DNA from: Seminavis robusta
Taxonomy: Eukaryota; Bacillariophyta; Bacillariophyceae; Naviculales; Naviculaceae
Reading direction: 5' to 3'
Assembly (NCBI GenBank): GCA_903772945.1
Contig: CAICTM010000059.1
Location: 78,501 to 142,500 of the forward strand
Length of the DNA: 64,000 nt
The translations under genes were made by a program, and so were the position numbers. Shown piece by piece: positions 52,865 to 63,920 of the stretch; the stretch's first letter is position 1; each line of letters begins with the position of its first letter. Under the pieces are notes generated by a model. It saw only the letters and a list, made by a program, of their open reading frames with translations. It did no database searches and was not told the DNA's origin.

Positions 52865-55800
52865 CTAATCGCCATCGGAATTTGTGCCGTTGTCGTCAAA
52901 CACACTGCTTGGATTCGACCTCAACCAAGCGGTGGCTGCACTTGTCCTCTTCAGAATTGCTGATGTGGTGTCGTAGACAGCATCCGAGGGTTGCTCTTCT
53001 TTCTCGTCCCAGTTTGCCCCGGCTGGAGACGCTGAGACTGCTGAGACTGCCGAGACTGATTCCACGGGAGGGCGGTTCGACCGAATGCACTCGTACGCAT
53101 GCTCCAGTTGTTGCGCTCTCGTCTCCATCTCCAGGAAGCGATTGTAAGCCACAGCCTCGGGTGCAGAATGGTTTTGATGAGGACGCCGACCACCTCCACC
53201 TCGATACGACTGATGGGAACGACTGTCGTGAAAATCTTCGTTGTACTTGCTCTCACCATACCTGTCGTACCGACCGCCCCCAACATGACTGTACGCAGAA
53301 CTGTCCATGCCTCGCGAAGCAACACCGCGGGCATGGCGGCTCGCAGCCGAGGATGTCGTGCCCTGATGCTGTACAATTTGTGCTTTTTGTTGGTGCTCCT
53401 GAAGAGCTTCCAGTACTTGCTTCTGTTGCTCATCCATTCGTGACTCCAACCCTTGGACAAGCGCCAGAGCGGAATCGATTTTGCTGGAAGCCATTCCTTC
53501 GCTCAACTCAGCTCGGTCGACAGCTTGGACAGCCGCCAACACGGAGTCCATCTTGCCCGAGACAAAACTTTCGACGTGAGCTACTTTGTCAAGAACAATA
53601 GTCTGACTTCCTTCCATCCTCGAAGCTAGAACTGTCTGCGAGCTTTCCACCTTGTCCAGCATGACAGCTGTCGCTTGGGCTTGGATCTGCTCGCAGTTGG
53701 CTTCCATCGCCGCTTCCAATTTTTCTACTGTAGTAAGAAGGATATCCTCGAATTCTCCTGCCGTAAGACCAGACGCAACCCCAGCGCTGCCTTCGACCGA
53801 ACCTGGACCACCGGTACTTCCAGTCACGGCGCCAGCATTGTTGGGGAGTGACGTTGGCGACCCGGCAAGTGAGCCATCAGTACCTGCTGTGCCTCCAGCA
53901 CCTTCCAAGTCGTCAGAAGATGTCGATCGGCGCCAGCGATTCTTGGCATTCAGCTGTGCTTGCTGATCCATGCGATCCAAGACAGCTGCTGTCGCCTGCG
54001 CTTGGATCTGCTCTACAAGCGTCGAAAGCCTCTGTTCCATTTCGGAGATGGACTCATCCAGGGCACTCTCGGACACGGTATTGCTGGTAAGTTTGGAAAG
54101 AATTGCGTGTTGAGCAAGCTCGATACACTCCACCAGGTAGTTTTTGTGCTCGAGCATGGATCGTTCTTGATTATTGCGCAGTTCCTCATGCGAAGACAAG
54201 ATCACGTCCTTGATGGCGTCCCATGAATTGGCGCTTATTCCTTCTGGTGGAGGAGGCGAGATGCCGCGGTTGCTGCTCTTCACCATTACCGCACGCTCCT
54301 TGCTGACACCGACATTTGCCGATCTCGAGGACGACACTGTCGTGACGGTATGCGTCCGGGTCTCGTTGTGTAATCGAACCACTGTCTGGCGCAAAGCAGA
54401 TGCATACTGTTTCTCGTTGTTCATTATTGTTGTTTGAGATGCTTGGACCGTCTTGGCAACATTCAAGGCAAGTTCATGGAATGCCTTGTTTTGGCTGGCT
54501 TGAATCTTCTCTTGCGACAAAATGACTGCCTTAGTCAACTTGGCATCCAAATTTTGGAGCTTCTGAAGGAAGGTTTCCATGAGCTGTTTTACTATTGCAG
54601 TCACCGTTCGCGTCATTTCGGGGAGATTGCTGCCATTGGTGGAAGCGGAAGGAGCAACCGATCGAGAGATAGATGTTTCCGGATTGGCTGAAGGAGCATT
54701 GTTTGTGGGTGGGCGGACGAGCACCTGCATCTTCTGTTCCAATATGTTCATTCGAATTTGAATAAGATTGTCCATTTGTCTCTTCAGGCCATCCAACTGG
54801 TCCTGCAAATTGTTGTTGTTGATGGTGTCGGGCTTGACTTGCGACGACTGTACCATCAGGCTCTGCAACCGCTGTTCCATGAGATTCATTCGAATCTGCA
54901 AGACGTTGTCTAATTTTTGAGTCACGCCTTGCAGTTGTTCCTGCAGATCTGAAGCCCCGTTTGAGGAGGAAGAGGAGCGCGACACCAGCAATCGTTGCTC
55001 CATGAGATTCATTCGAACTTGAATCAATGAATCGAGCTGAGCCTTGAACAACTGCAGCTGATCCTGCAAATCAATGGACAAGGGAGTAGCGACTGCAGCC
55101 ATCGAGGAAGGCAATGCCCGGCTGTTTCCGGCAAACGACGTCATTCGTTGCTCGATAAGGTTCATTCGAACCTGAATCAAACCATCAATCTGCTGCTTGA
55201 ATGTGTCAAGTTTTTGATCCAGATCAAACCTTGCTGACGTGGCAACTTGAGCAGTTGAAGGCACCGATGTACTGGATTTCAACATGGAACCAAATCTTTG
55301 TTCAATCATATTCATCCTGATCTGGATCAAGCCATCAAGCTGCTGTTTGAAGGCGTCAAGCTTGCTATCAACATCAGGGGACGAACGCACTAAAGAAGAC
55401 ATTCTTTGCTCCATCATGTTCATCCGCACTTGGATCAAGGCATCAATCTGCTGTTTGAATGCATCGAGCTTGCCATCAACATTGCCATCAACACCTGGGT
55501 CTGAACCAACCAAAGAGGACATTCGTTGCTCAATCATGTTCATTCTGACCTGGATCAATCCATCAATCTGCCGCTTGAAGGCATCAAGCTTGCCATCAAC
55601 ATCAGGACTAGAATCCCGCAAGGAAGACATTCGTTGCTCAATCATATTCATCCGCACTTGAATCAAGCCATCAATCTGCTGTTTGAAGGCATCAAGCTTA
55701 CTGTTCAGCTCGGAAGAAGCAACCAACGCAGCGGAGTTGGAGGTGGAGGGGGGCGTTGAAGCCACTGCTCTGCTGCTGCTTTCCACAGTGCTCATCTGCA

Positions 55801-58657
55801 TGATGCGTTGCTCCAGAATGTTCATTCGGACTTGAATGGTGTTGTTTAGTTGCGTCCCAAGAGAGTTCAACTGCGATTGGAAACTGTTGGCGGACTCAGA
55901 ATCGTTCGCAGTAATGAAAGCGCTGAGTCTCTGCATCAATGCTTCGACTACTTCTTCTTGTGCTTCTTTGGATAAGTTGGCAGCCGAAGCGAGGCTGTGG
56001 CTGAAATCGTTAATGGCAATTTTTGAAGCGACAATGTCCAACCTCTTATCAACGACGTTCATTCGAATCAAGAGCAAGTTTTTGATTTGATTCTTGAAGC
56101 TTTCTAGCTGTTCCTGTAGATCGATTGGTGGGACGGCTTCACGAGCCGACCCAGACATGTCATTCATGGCGAGTTTGGAAGCGACAACATCCAACCTCTT
56201 GTCGACCATGTTCATTCGAATCAAGAGAAGGTTTTTGATTTGGTTCTTGAAGGTCTCTAGCTGCCCGTGCAGATCGATTGGAGGGGCAGCGTCATGACGA
56301 AACGAGCCAGACATGGAGCCAGACATGTCATTCATGGTGATTTTGGAGGCGACAACCTCCAACCTCTTGTCGATCATGTTCATTCGAATCAAGAGCAAGT
56401 TCTTGATTTGGTTCTTGAATTGCTCGAGCTGTTCCTGGAGATCGGGAGGAGGAGTTGTTTCAGTTGGAGAAGCGGAGACGGAGCGGGAGGTGGAAGCACT
56501 TTGCTGGAGCTTTTGTTCTAGGATATTCATTCGAATCTGAATCACATTGTCGACCTTTTGTTTGAAGCTTTCGAGGAGGTCTTCTTGTGCTTCTTTGGAG
56601 ATGGAAGTGGCCGTATCGCCGGAAGAAGAAGAAGCAGTACTGCTGTGGACGAAGTCGTTGACCGCAATTTTGGACGCCACTATATCCATCCTGCGTTCCA
56701 TAGTGTTCAATCGCTTCAACAGAAGATTCTTGATTTGATTTTTGAAGGTCTCAAGTTGCCCTTCGATTCGTCGATTGTTGTTGTTGTCGCCGCCAACTGC
56801 TACGGAAGAGGATTTCTGGATTCGTTGCTCCAAAATGTTCATTCGCACTTGGATGAGGTTGTCAATCTGTTTCTTGAATCCGGCTAGCTGTTCCTGGAGA
56901 TTGGCGTCACCAGAAGAGGAGACATTGCTGTTGCTGTTGGCCATGATTCGTTGTTCCAAAATATTCAAGCGTATCTGGATGGTGTTTTCGATCTGATTCT
57001 TGAAGCCGGCTAGTTGTTCCTGGAGGTCAATACCAGCAGATGACGAGGCGTTTCCATTCTTACTGTTGGCCATGATTCGTTGCTCCAGAATATTCAAGCG
57101 TATCTGGATGGTGTTTTCAATTTGCTGCTTCATGGCGACCATATCTTCCTTGGTGGGAGTCTCGTCAACGCTGCCGCCGTTTTGGGCCCCTGATCCTGTA
57201 GCCTGCTGAATCCTTTGTTCCACGATATTCATTCGAATTTGGATGAGATTGTCCAACTGTGATTTGAATGTTCCCAATTGTTGCTGAACCGCGGCTGCAA
57301 TGGCTTCTGTGGAGACGGAGGACGACGTGTCTGCTGCTGTTTTCGATGCTGATTGTTGGGCAACTGCTTGACGTTCCGGCTGACGCAAGATATGCTTTTC
57401 GATTCCATCGAGTCGTTCGTGCATGTTATCCAGCTTGTGCTCAATGGATCCCGACACCCCCGACGTGTTGGTACTAATATTCACTGATCCGACAACTCCG
57501 GGCGATCGTCCACGGGATCTTACACGGGATCTTGAGCGTTGCCTGTCTCCCGCGACGGGTGGTGATACGACCGAAGACGACGAGGCTTCGGACCTTGCAA
57601 TGGCCTCGGAAGTGATTTGTTCGAATTGTCTAACATTTCGCTGGAACTGTACCTTGTGTTCGCTGAGCTTTTCGTCCAATTTGGAATCAATTTTGGCTTC
57701 GAACTCGGTCATGGCTTGCTGTATGGTTGCTCTAAAGTCTTGCTGTGCTTGTGCCCATGCCTTCATGTCATTGGATCTCGCATCCATAAGCTGCTGCATT
57801 CCTTCCTGTCGTTCGCGAATGAGTTTCTGGAGGAACTCTTGGAGTGTGTCACTGTCCGCGGCTGGCAGTACCGTGATGGGCGCCCCCACCAGGGTTGGAG
57901 CAGTGCTTGTGACTCGGTTGATATCTGGAGGAGTGGATGATCTTCGATTGGGAGTGGCTGGATTACTGCTGACAATGCCAGCATTCATGGTCTTGACTTT
58001 GTTGAGTCTTGATTGAATTTTGGCTTGCTGTTCCTTGACGAGCGACCTGTAGTCCTTGCAACGCGCGGCGGGAGACCCGACTTCATCATTCTGCTGATTT
58101 GCCATGACATTTTGCGTAAGTAGCTTTTCAATGTGAGCTAGTCTCTCCTCCAAGTGACTATTGCCATTGCCATTGCCATTGCCATCGTATGGTTCTACCG
58201 GGATTGGTAGTGGCGGTGGTTGCAGCTGGAGGACTTGTGCAAAGACCAAGAGCGTGTTATTCCTGGGAGCCGAGTGCGCATCTTCGCTGGCTTGTTTCCT
58301 CTGCTGGATGGCGTGCGCCCATTCATCCTGACTCGTGAGCGGGACTAGATCTCCCTGGGCATCGAGGTAGCTGAGCGACAGGTTGCATTTGAGGTCGAGT
58401 AGACTTGGGGAGTGTGAGTCTGCAGCAGCACTGTTACTAGCAGCACTGGTAGTAGCGCTAGCATTATACAGATTGAGAATGGCGTGTTGCAACTGAGTCA
58501 AGGAAGGGTCGCCTTTTTCGCCTTGCAAATCCACGAAGCTCAACCGGTGCGTCGAAACAGGACTCGTCAGGGACTGGATCTTCACTTGAATGTCATCCCA
58601 CACCAACAGGTTGTTGGTGGGACTGTCGCTCCCATCCACGGGGCCGTGGCTTGCCAT
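52865..58657 (-). CDS. PB1-like protein with 18 coiled-coil repeats, 1930 aa
   Basis: A single exon of 5.8 kb on the minus strand starts at ATG 58657, the first ATG of the frame. Residues about 20-145 look like a divergent PB1 domain (CNLSLSYLDAQGDLVPLTSQ, then DEWAHAIQQ, ending NTLLVFAQVLQL), a scaffold-type interaction fold. A helical/RS-like region follows (RQRSRSRVRSRGRSPG). Then come 18 copies of a 27-residue amphipathic unit with consensus LdxFKxQIdxLIQvRMNxxEQRm, spaced 45-70 residues apart (DNA about 57245 down to 54725). Four copies are a variant type ending DKRLDVVASK or ERRMDIVASK. Further helices and a Gly/Arg/His/Tyr-rich C terminus follow. The architecture implies an oligomerising scaffold, by inference. 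I do not recognise a named family. There is no TM or signal peptide. Confidence 0.85.
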   Translation of the reverse strand: MASHGPVDGSDSPTNNLLVWDDIQVKIQSLTSPVSTHRLSFVDLQGEKGDPSLTQLQHAILNLYNASATTSAASNSAAADSHSPSLLDLKCNLSLSYLDAQGDLVPLTSQDEWAHAIQQRKQASEDAHSAPRNNTLLVFAQVLQLQPPPLPIPVEPYDGNGNGNGNSHLEERLAHIEKLLTQNVMANQQNDEVGSPAARCKDYRSLVKEQQAKIQSRLNKVKTMNAGIVSSNPATPNRRSSTPPDINRVTSTAPTLVGAPITVLPAADSDTLQEFLQKLIRERQEGMQQLMDARSNDMKAWAQAQQDFRATIQQAMTEFEAKIDSKLDEKLSEHKVQFQRNVRQFEQITSEAIARSEASSSSVVSPPVAGDRQRSRSRVRSRGRSPGVVGSVNISTNTSGVSGSIEHKLDNMHERLDGIEKHILRQPERQAVAQQSASKTAADTSSSVSTEAIAAAVQQQLGTFKSQLDNLIQIRMNIVEQRIQQATGSGAQNGGSVDETPTKEDMVAMKQQIENTIQIRLNILEQRIMANSKNGNASSSAGIDLQEQLAGFKNQIENTIQIRLNILEQRIMANSNSNVSSSGDANLQEQLAGFKKQIDNLIQVRMNILEQRIQKSSSVAVGGDNNNNRRIEGQLETFKNQIKNLLLKRLNTMERRMDIVASKIAVNDFVHSSTASSSSGDTATSISKEAQEDLLESFKQKVDNVIQIRMNILEQKLQQSASTSRSVSASPTETTPPPDLQEQLEQFKNQIKNLLLIRMNMIDKRLEVVASKITMNDMSGSMSGSFRHDAAPPIDLHGQLETFKNQIKNLLLIRMNMVDKRLDVVASKLAMNDMSGSAREAVPPIDLQEQLESFKNQIKNLLLIRMNVVDKRLDIVASKIAINDFSHSLASAANLSKEAQEEVVEALMQRLSAFITANDSESANSFQSQLNSLGTQLNNTIQVRMNILEQRIMQMSTVESSSRAVASTPPSTSNSAALVASSELNSKLDAFKQQIDGLIQVRMNMIEQRMSSLRDSSPDVDGKLDAFKRQIDGLIQVRMNMIEQRMSSLVGSDPGVDGNVDGKLDAFKQQIDALIQVRMNMMEQRMSSLVRSSPDVDSKLDAFKQQLDGLIQIRMNMIEQRFGSMLKSSTSVPSTAQVATSARFDLDQKLDTFKQQIDGLIQVRMNLIEQRMTSFAGNSRALPSSMAAVATPLSIDLQDQLQLFKAQLDSLIQVRMNLMEQRLLVSRSSSSSNGASDLQEQLQGVTQKLDNVLQIRMNLMEQRLQSLMVQSSQVKPDTINNNNLQDQLDGLKRQMDNLIQIRMNILEQKMQVLVRPPTNNAPSANPETSISRSVAPSASTNGSNLPEMTRTVTAIVKQLMETFLQKLQNLDAKLTKAVILSQEKIQASQNKAFHELALNVAKTVQASQTTIMNNEKQYASALRQTVVRLHNETRTHTVTTVSSSRSANVGVSKERAVMVKSSNRGISPPPPEGISANSWDAIKDVILSSHEELRNNQERSMLEHKNYLVECIELAQHAILSKLTSNTVSESALDESISEMEQRLSTLVEQIQAQATAAVLDRMDQQAQLNAKNRWRRSTSSDDLEGAGGTAGTDGSLAGSPTSLPNNAGAVTGSTGGPGSVEGSAGVASGLTAGEFEDILLTTVEKLEAAMEANCEQIQAQATAVMLDKVESSQTVLASRMEGSQTIVLDKVAHVESFVSGKMDSVLAAVQAVDRAELSEGMASSKIDSALALVQGLESRMDEQQKQVLEALQEHQQKAQIVQHQGTTSSAASRHARGVASRGMDSSAYSHVGGGRYDRYGESKYNEDFHDSRSHQSYRGGGGRRPHQNHSAPEAVAYNRFLEMETRAQQLEHAYECIRSNRPPVESVSAVSAVSASPAGANWDEKEEQPSDAVYDTTSAILKRTSAATAWLRSNPSSVFDDNGTNSDGD
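54725..57245 (-). repeat. Array of 18 repeats encoding the FKxQIdxLIQvRMNxxEQR unit
   Basis: On the plus strand the array appears as recurring TGTTCATTCGAATCTGGAT-type words at fairly regular spacing. Copies 11-15 are closest to each other (LDAFKQQIDGLIQVRMNMIE core), indicating recent expansion. Copies 7-9 form a second close group with the ASKxxMNDM extension. Confidence 0.85.
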
Positions 58658-60377
58658 CGTCGTCAACAGCTAGCTACACCAAGCTATGCTTACACTTAGC
58701 TAAAGCTATACCAGGTACCAATGAGTGGCTTTTCCTTGCTTTTTGTTTTCTTGCTGTGGTCGATTGCAATGCTTGCTTTGTTTTCTTCTTTCTCATTCAT
58801 TCATCGAGGTGAATGATTCGATTCGATTCATTCGACTCAACAAACTTTGGCGGCAGCGGCTTTTCCTTCGGCACCTTGCCGGAAATGACCCCATAATGAC
58901 CATGTCACTGATTTCACCTACTAGACTACCGGTACGACTGTACGGTGTAATGTACCGCGTCAGTACGACTGTACCTGACAGCTGCCTTGACATTAAATTT
59001 TGTCTTTACGCGCCAAACCGGATTTAGAGAGGGAGGTTTGGGTTTCTGCATGAATTAAAAGCCGAATTTGTCACTTCTCTTTCTTTTAGCAAGAGTGACA
59101 CCAGCGATCGGGGCGGCAGATTGGTGGCACTTTTTCACGTACCGTATGGTACGAGTAAGGTTGGAGTGAGTGAGTGGGCCATGGATGCCAGATCGAACAC
59201 TTATCCCGGCTATTAGACTACATCGTACCGTACCGGAGATAGATTGCTAGCCGCCAGACTGATCGATTGGAGGAGTGCAAAATCATCCAGTCATGATGCC
59301 TTAGTGTACTTTTGCGCTTACAAGCTAGCTTGTTCGATTGCTCGGAGGAAGAAATAGCTATGCATAGCGAGGGCAGTCCAGCATTTATTGTTGCGGGACG
59401 TTGGAAAACCCCAGCATTCACTCTGCAAAGTACATGTAATTCAATCAGGATTCGTAGACAACCTGTTGACCTCGTCCCTCAATTCTTGAGGGCTTCCATC
59501 GGTATCACCCGAATCGCTCGGTCTCATCTCGCTCGTCAGCTATCGCATTACCAGCCAGATTCAAGTTCATGAATAAATTGGCGGAAGTGAAACGAGAAGA
59601 AGAGTGACTATCCATCTAGCTAGCTACCGGTTCATTTCGTTATGCATACATAGCTGGCAATTGCTCGGGTGAGTACTAGCTAGCTACCGGTTGCTAGAGC
59701 ACTGGTTGGATTTTCCCCGGTTGTGAACGGTAGTCTACACGTAGATTTACTTTCTTGCTTTCTTGCTTCCGCGTGTTCGCATGGCTTTATCATACTGTAC
59801 TAGTACTCAGTACGCATATTTCCATTGATAAGGCTAAGGATGGAGAGCAGGGCGAGCAGGCCAGATTCACTACCGTACCTGCGACGTCTGAAGTCTCATC
59901 TCGATCGATCGCAATTCTTCTCCAAGTCCGTGCATGCATGCTAAAGGCCTAAAGCTGCTTGCCACTTCACGAGTTTTGCTTCCGCATAAATGCAGAGATG
60001 CCAAGTGTCTGCTTCCGCATCCGTAGTATTCCACATTTCCACCCGACCCTTGAGCGGCATGCATATAATATCGAATGGCAATCATCAACAACTTGCTAGC
60101 TAGCTACTGTACCGGTACTAGCTAGTAGAACAGGAATCATCAATCCATTGGTTCCGCAAATCCATAGTCTAGCTACATCGTAGTTCCGCAGGGAGGAGAT
60201 CTCGCGAGAGGGACCAAAGCAACTACGTTAGATCTAGTTGAACCGCTTACGCCAATTTGGTGAGCAAAGAAAAAATCAAAACAAAGCTTTGAATCCGGTA
60301 AAATCCCATCACACAATTGAGTTGACTGGGCTAAGTGAAGTCGTCAATTGTATACATAGTTACGGTGAGGGTGAGTG
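58658..60377. other. Divergent spacer, no supportable gene
   Basis: About 1.7 kb between the PB1-like gene (-) and the TPR-like gene (+), holding both promoters. GATTCGATTCGATTCATTCG near 58813, GTACCGTACCGG near 59224 and repeated TAGCTAGCTACCGGTT words at 59616 and 59680 are visible. No coding frame is convincing. Confidence 0.4.
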
Positions 60378-61301
60378 ATGAATACCTTTGTATGGAACAA
60401 ACGCGCCGTGCTGCATCTGCGCAATGGCAACACTTCGAGCGGAGTTCTGATTTTGCTCAGGACCGTCTTTCAGCTCCGAAAAGCAAAAGCTCGTTTGCAG
60501 CAGCAGCAGCAAGTACTAACACGAAACATCGACTATGACACCACAAATAGTGCGCAGAAACAAGATCAGAGTAACAATCCCGCCATAGCCAGTATGAGCA
60601 CAAGCACAAGTACAAGTGCAAGTACATCGAGCACGAGCACGTGCGCGAGCGCGAGGGAATCCTTCCTGACGAGCGTCCCAATCTCAAACCTCTCAAACCA
60701 ACACAGGGTCGGTGGGAGCACCACTGCCAGTGTTGTCCCTGAAGCAGCGGATCCAGCTACAAGTGTGAATGCAGCTAGTTCTTCTTCTACTACTACTACT
60801 ACTACTACTGGCATTCGATTGTTTGATCACGCCTTTGTCACTTGTTCCCCGCATCCGCAGGAGGGATCTCACTTTCGTCCCCTGGCTTATGCCATGCTCC
60901 TCTACAATGCGGGCCTGGCCTTGCACATCAGGGGACTCGAGACGGACGACCAAGACCACGTGCCAAAACAACACCACAATGAACGATCCTCCTCTGCATC
61001 GCTTCATTTGGCAGCCAAGTTCTACACGTCCGCTTTAGAAGTGCTCGAACGCAACTGCCACGACGGGACTCCGGGCGAGATCACGCTTTTGCTTCTCGCC
61101 GTCTTCAACAACTTGGGGCACATACAGAGCCACTTCTTTGACGTAACAGAGACATTGAAGAGTGTAGAATGGCTACGCGCATTGACAGAGGCCAAGTCAT
61201 CCACACTGCTGCCGGAATGGTGGGGGCAAGAACTTTTCTTCCGGCTCAATGTCGCATTCATACCTCCGGGAAGCGTCTTCTCGCTGGCTCCGGCTGCCTA
61301 A
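60378..61301 (+). CDS. TPR-like helical protein, 307 aa
   Basis: The first ATG of the frame is at 60378. The N-terminal helix segment (NKRAVLHLRNGNTSSGVLIL, LRTVFQLRKAKARLQ) resembles a first helical repeat and is followed by a long low-complexity insert (STSTSTSASTSS and a poly-Thr run). The C-terminal half is helical: RPLAYAMLLYNAGLALHIRG, SASLHLAAKFYTSALEVLER, ITLLLLAVFNNLGHIQSHFF and TLKSVEWLRALTEA, then WGQELFFRLNVAFIPP and an APAA end. The AYN-x-G-LA and NNLGHI pairs are typical of tetratricopeptide-type hairpins. From memory, similar short proteins are abundant in diatoms with no known role. A cytosolic protein-binding role is inferred. An upstream exon cannot be excluded. Confidence 0.7.
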   Translation: MNTFVWNKRAVLHLRNGNTSSGVLILLRTVFQLRKAKARLQQQQQVLTRNIDYDTTNSAQKQDQSNNPAIASMSTSTSTSASTSSTSTCASARESFLTSVPISNLSNQHRVGGSTTASVVPEAADPATSVNAASSSSTTTTTTTGIRLFDHAFVTCSPHPQEGSHFRPLAYAMLLYNAGLALHIRGLETDDQDHVPKQHHNERSSSASLHLAAKFYTSALEVLERNCHDGTPGEITLLLLAVFNNLGHIQSHFFDVTETLKSVEWLRALTEAKSSTLLPEWWGQELFFRLNVAFIPPGSVFSLAPAA

Positions 61302-62435
61302 GAACAGCGCTTGTATAGTATACTGCTGCTGTATCAATGGAGGAACGACGATGGCATCTGACATCTGATATCTGACAGCCCATTGGCTCTGCAACGGCAC
61401 GGTACTGTGCGACTCCACTTTGCGAGTACCGCGGTACGATGTAGTCCATTGTAGCTCTGCCATGGTACCGCTACGTACAGCACGTGTAGAAAAACGCTTT
61501 TCCTAGCAACTATAGTAGCTTCACGAATTAATCTAAATTGAACATACATAATAATATATCTGCATGTACGATCGAGAGGCGCTACAAAAAGGTAGGATCT
61601 GCATCCATCTAGTCTTCCACTGTAGCTCGGATTACCGGTACGTTTCACGTCTTTTCAAAAGCATGTTGAAGTGGCGGATACCGCGCTGCCATGTTGGATT
61701 GGATGCGATGCGTCATGGCAACGGCCGTTTGCAAAAACGACTCCAAAATTAATTGTCGCGGACAACGGCCGCTGCATTTTCCTTGGACAATGATGATCGA
61801 TCCACATCCCTTTCTTTTCTAGATCCAGACTTCCTTTTCGACTCGACCATGAAGGATTCGAACAATGCTCCAAATTCGAGCAGATCAAGACTTTCGTTTG
61901 CGCCGACAATAATTATTAAGTCTACTGTGGAGATCTGTTCGACCAGTTACTACTACCGGTATGACGAAGGAGAAAAGCCGTTGCGGTCGAAACGTCGAAA
62001 CGGTTTGACGATGAAGGAAAGCCAACATCCGCCGACAAACTAAAGAGCGAAGAACACGACAATGACAGCAACCACACTTCTCCGGCAGTCAACGTACACG
62101 ACCATGAGACGCTACCGTATGTCGGAACACACTTCTTGAGCAACGTTCGAACTGCTGCGTGTTGTCAACCAACGGATCAAACCAAAGCCAAGCTTAATTT
62201 TCGGGCCTGAAACATTATCTTTCGGAGAGCCCAGTTTAAATTCCGTCGAAACTGCAGCAACAGCAATTGATAAAAGCAAGGCCTCTTCGCCCTTCGCCAC
62301 CACGACCACATACAAGCCATCTTCAACCTGCAACAGCAGCGAACATTATGACGGCCAATCCCTCAACGACGACGAGTATCCATGCGTACGGTGAAGCACA
62401 TGAATTCCAACACACACAATGCGCAATACCAACGA

Positions 62436-62927
62436 CAACAACTTCAGCCTCAATGATGTCGCCCATGACGATAAAGCAAAGCCGACAATTGTCTACTCCA
62501 AAGTGCCCATTTTCGATTCTTCCAACAGCTACGCCAACACAAAATAAATCCGTGGTACCACGCATCCACAAGAAGCAGTTTTCGGTTGCCATTGGCACGC
62601 TCCCTTGCAAGTAGCCATTTCTGATCGCCGACAACGCCAACAAGTCACCTTCCCAGATCTCCGATGCATGCGAGCGTCCATTACATGTAGATGGAATTAC
62701 CGCGAAAAGCCGACGGCTACCCGGACATCAGTGACGCTCAATCCACTGAAACGCCATAAATTCAATTCAATCACAACAACTTCAGCCGCATTCAAGTCGC
62801 CGATGACCACGAAGGAAAGCCGATTCAATTCCAGCAGCCACAGCAGCGACAGCTACGGCGACACAAATTAAATCCCTACTCCATGGTACCATCTACAACA
62901 AGCAGGTTTCGGTTGCCCACGCTAACA
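62436..62927 (+). repeat. Two diverged tandem copies, about 330 bp apart
   Basis: Copy A (62436-62590) and copy B (62774-62917) share ACAACTTCAGCC, TCGCCnATGAC, AAAGCCGA, ACAGCTACG-CnAACACAAA-TAAATCC, GGTACCA and TTTTCGGTTGCC blocks in the same order, with period 327-338 bp. Further AAAGCC words at 61961 and 62008 suggest older copies. Frames in both copies are broken. Confidence 0.6.
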
Positions 62928-63768
62928 AGAAGCTGTCTAGTTTCTAGCTATGATCACCGGCATGAAACCGCCCATCCCGACCCATGCACCCATGCAGACG
63001 CCACAGTGCCGATCGACACTGCCAATGGTAAATGCACAGCCGCGACCAACATCCTGAATTCCACCATGTTGCAGCCACCTGCATGCATGTGATCTCTGAG
63101 GACGACAATTGCAACCAGAAGGACGCCTACAGCCACATTTATTACTCGTCGCCAACTGCAACAAAAAGCCACATTTGGTTCTCCACGACAGCTACATCAT
63201 TAGCGACGACGCCTACATCATTGAGCCTCTTTACTTCCGCACAACGAAAAACCCACAATCATCTCCTCCACCGAATTTTGATCCTCTTCACGTCAGTTAC
63301 CCAACAACCACAACAATTTTGCACTCGAGCCATATCACGTACGTCCACGACGCCTGTAATTAACGGCAACACCAACAAATCCCACCGTATCACCGTATCA
63401 GCACCATCTCTGGTCCACGCGCCTAAGCATACAAGCAGCCACACTTGTGCTCTCAACAACAATAACAAGCAAATTGCTCATTAGCGCCATCAAAACCAAC
63501 ATGCTCGGGCCCTATTGCTCTATACGAGTAGATGAAGCCACCTTTTGTCTGACGCAACCAAGACAAACCTCCACAAGAAGAGCACATGTATCAAGCGAAA
63601 CGCTAACAACAACAAACTGGCGCCTTTGGTCTCCTCCAACAACAAGAAAGGAATACAACGCACACGAGCTACCTTTTCTGGTTAGGGTTAGGAAATTTGG
63701 AAATTTGGCAATGGGAAAAAGGACATTTGTGAATGAGCAAAAGGAGAATAGCAATAGCGATAAAGTAA

Positions 63769-63811
63769 GTAAGTAAATAAGTAAGGAAGTAGAAGTAAGT
63801 AAGTAAATAGA
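63769..63811 (+). repeat. AAGT-type tetranucleotide repeats
   Basis: Runs of AAGTAAGTAAGTAAATAAGT with interruptions lie near the right edge of the window in an otherwise non-coding stretch. Confidence 0.7.
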
Positions 63812-63834
63812 AAACGCCTTGGAAATGTGAATGG

Positions 63835-63920
63835 TACAGTGACTGCAAAGGAAAAGGTTCTGGAAAATGAAAAGGTACAGCAACTGCAGAGGAAAAGGTT
63901 CTGGAAAACGAAATGAAAGA
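63835..63920 (+). repeat. Two tandem 41-bp copies
   Basis: CTGCAAAGGAAAAGGTTCTG begins at 63843 and its near-copy CTGCAGAGGAAAAGGTTCTG at 63884. The words GGAACTGTGAATGGTACA further right and GGAAATGTGAATGGTACAGT just left suggest a larger repeat unit. Confidence 0.65.

Noticed and set aside
52801-53601. 266-codon plus-strand frame
   Set aside because: It lies antisense within the 5.8-kb minus-strand scaffold gene, whose reading is clearly protein-like; this is a shadow.
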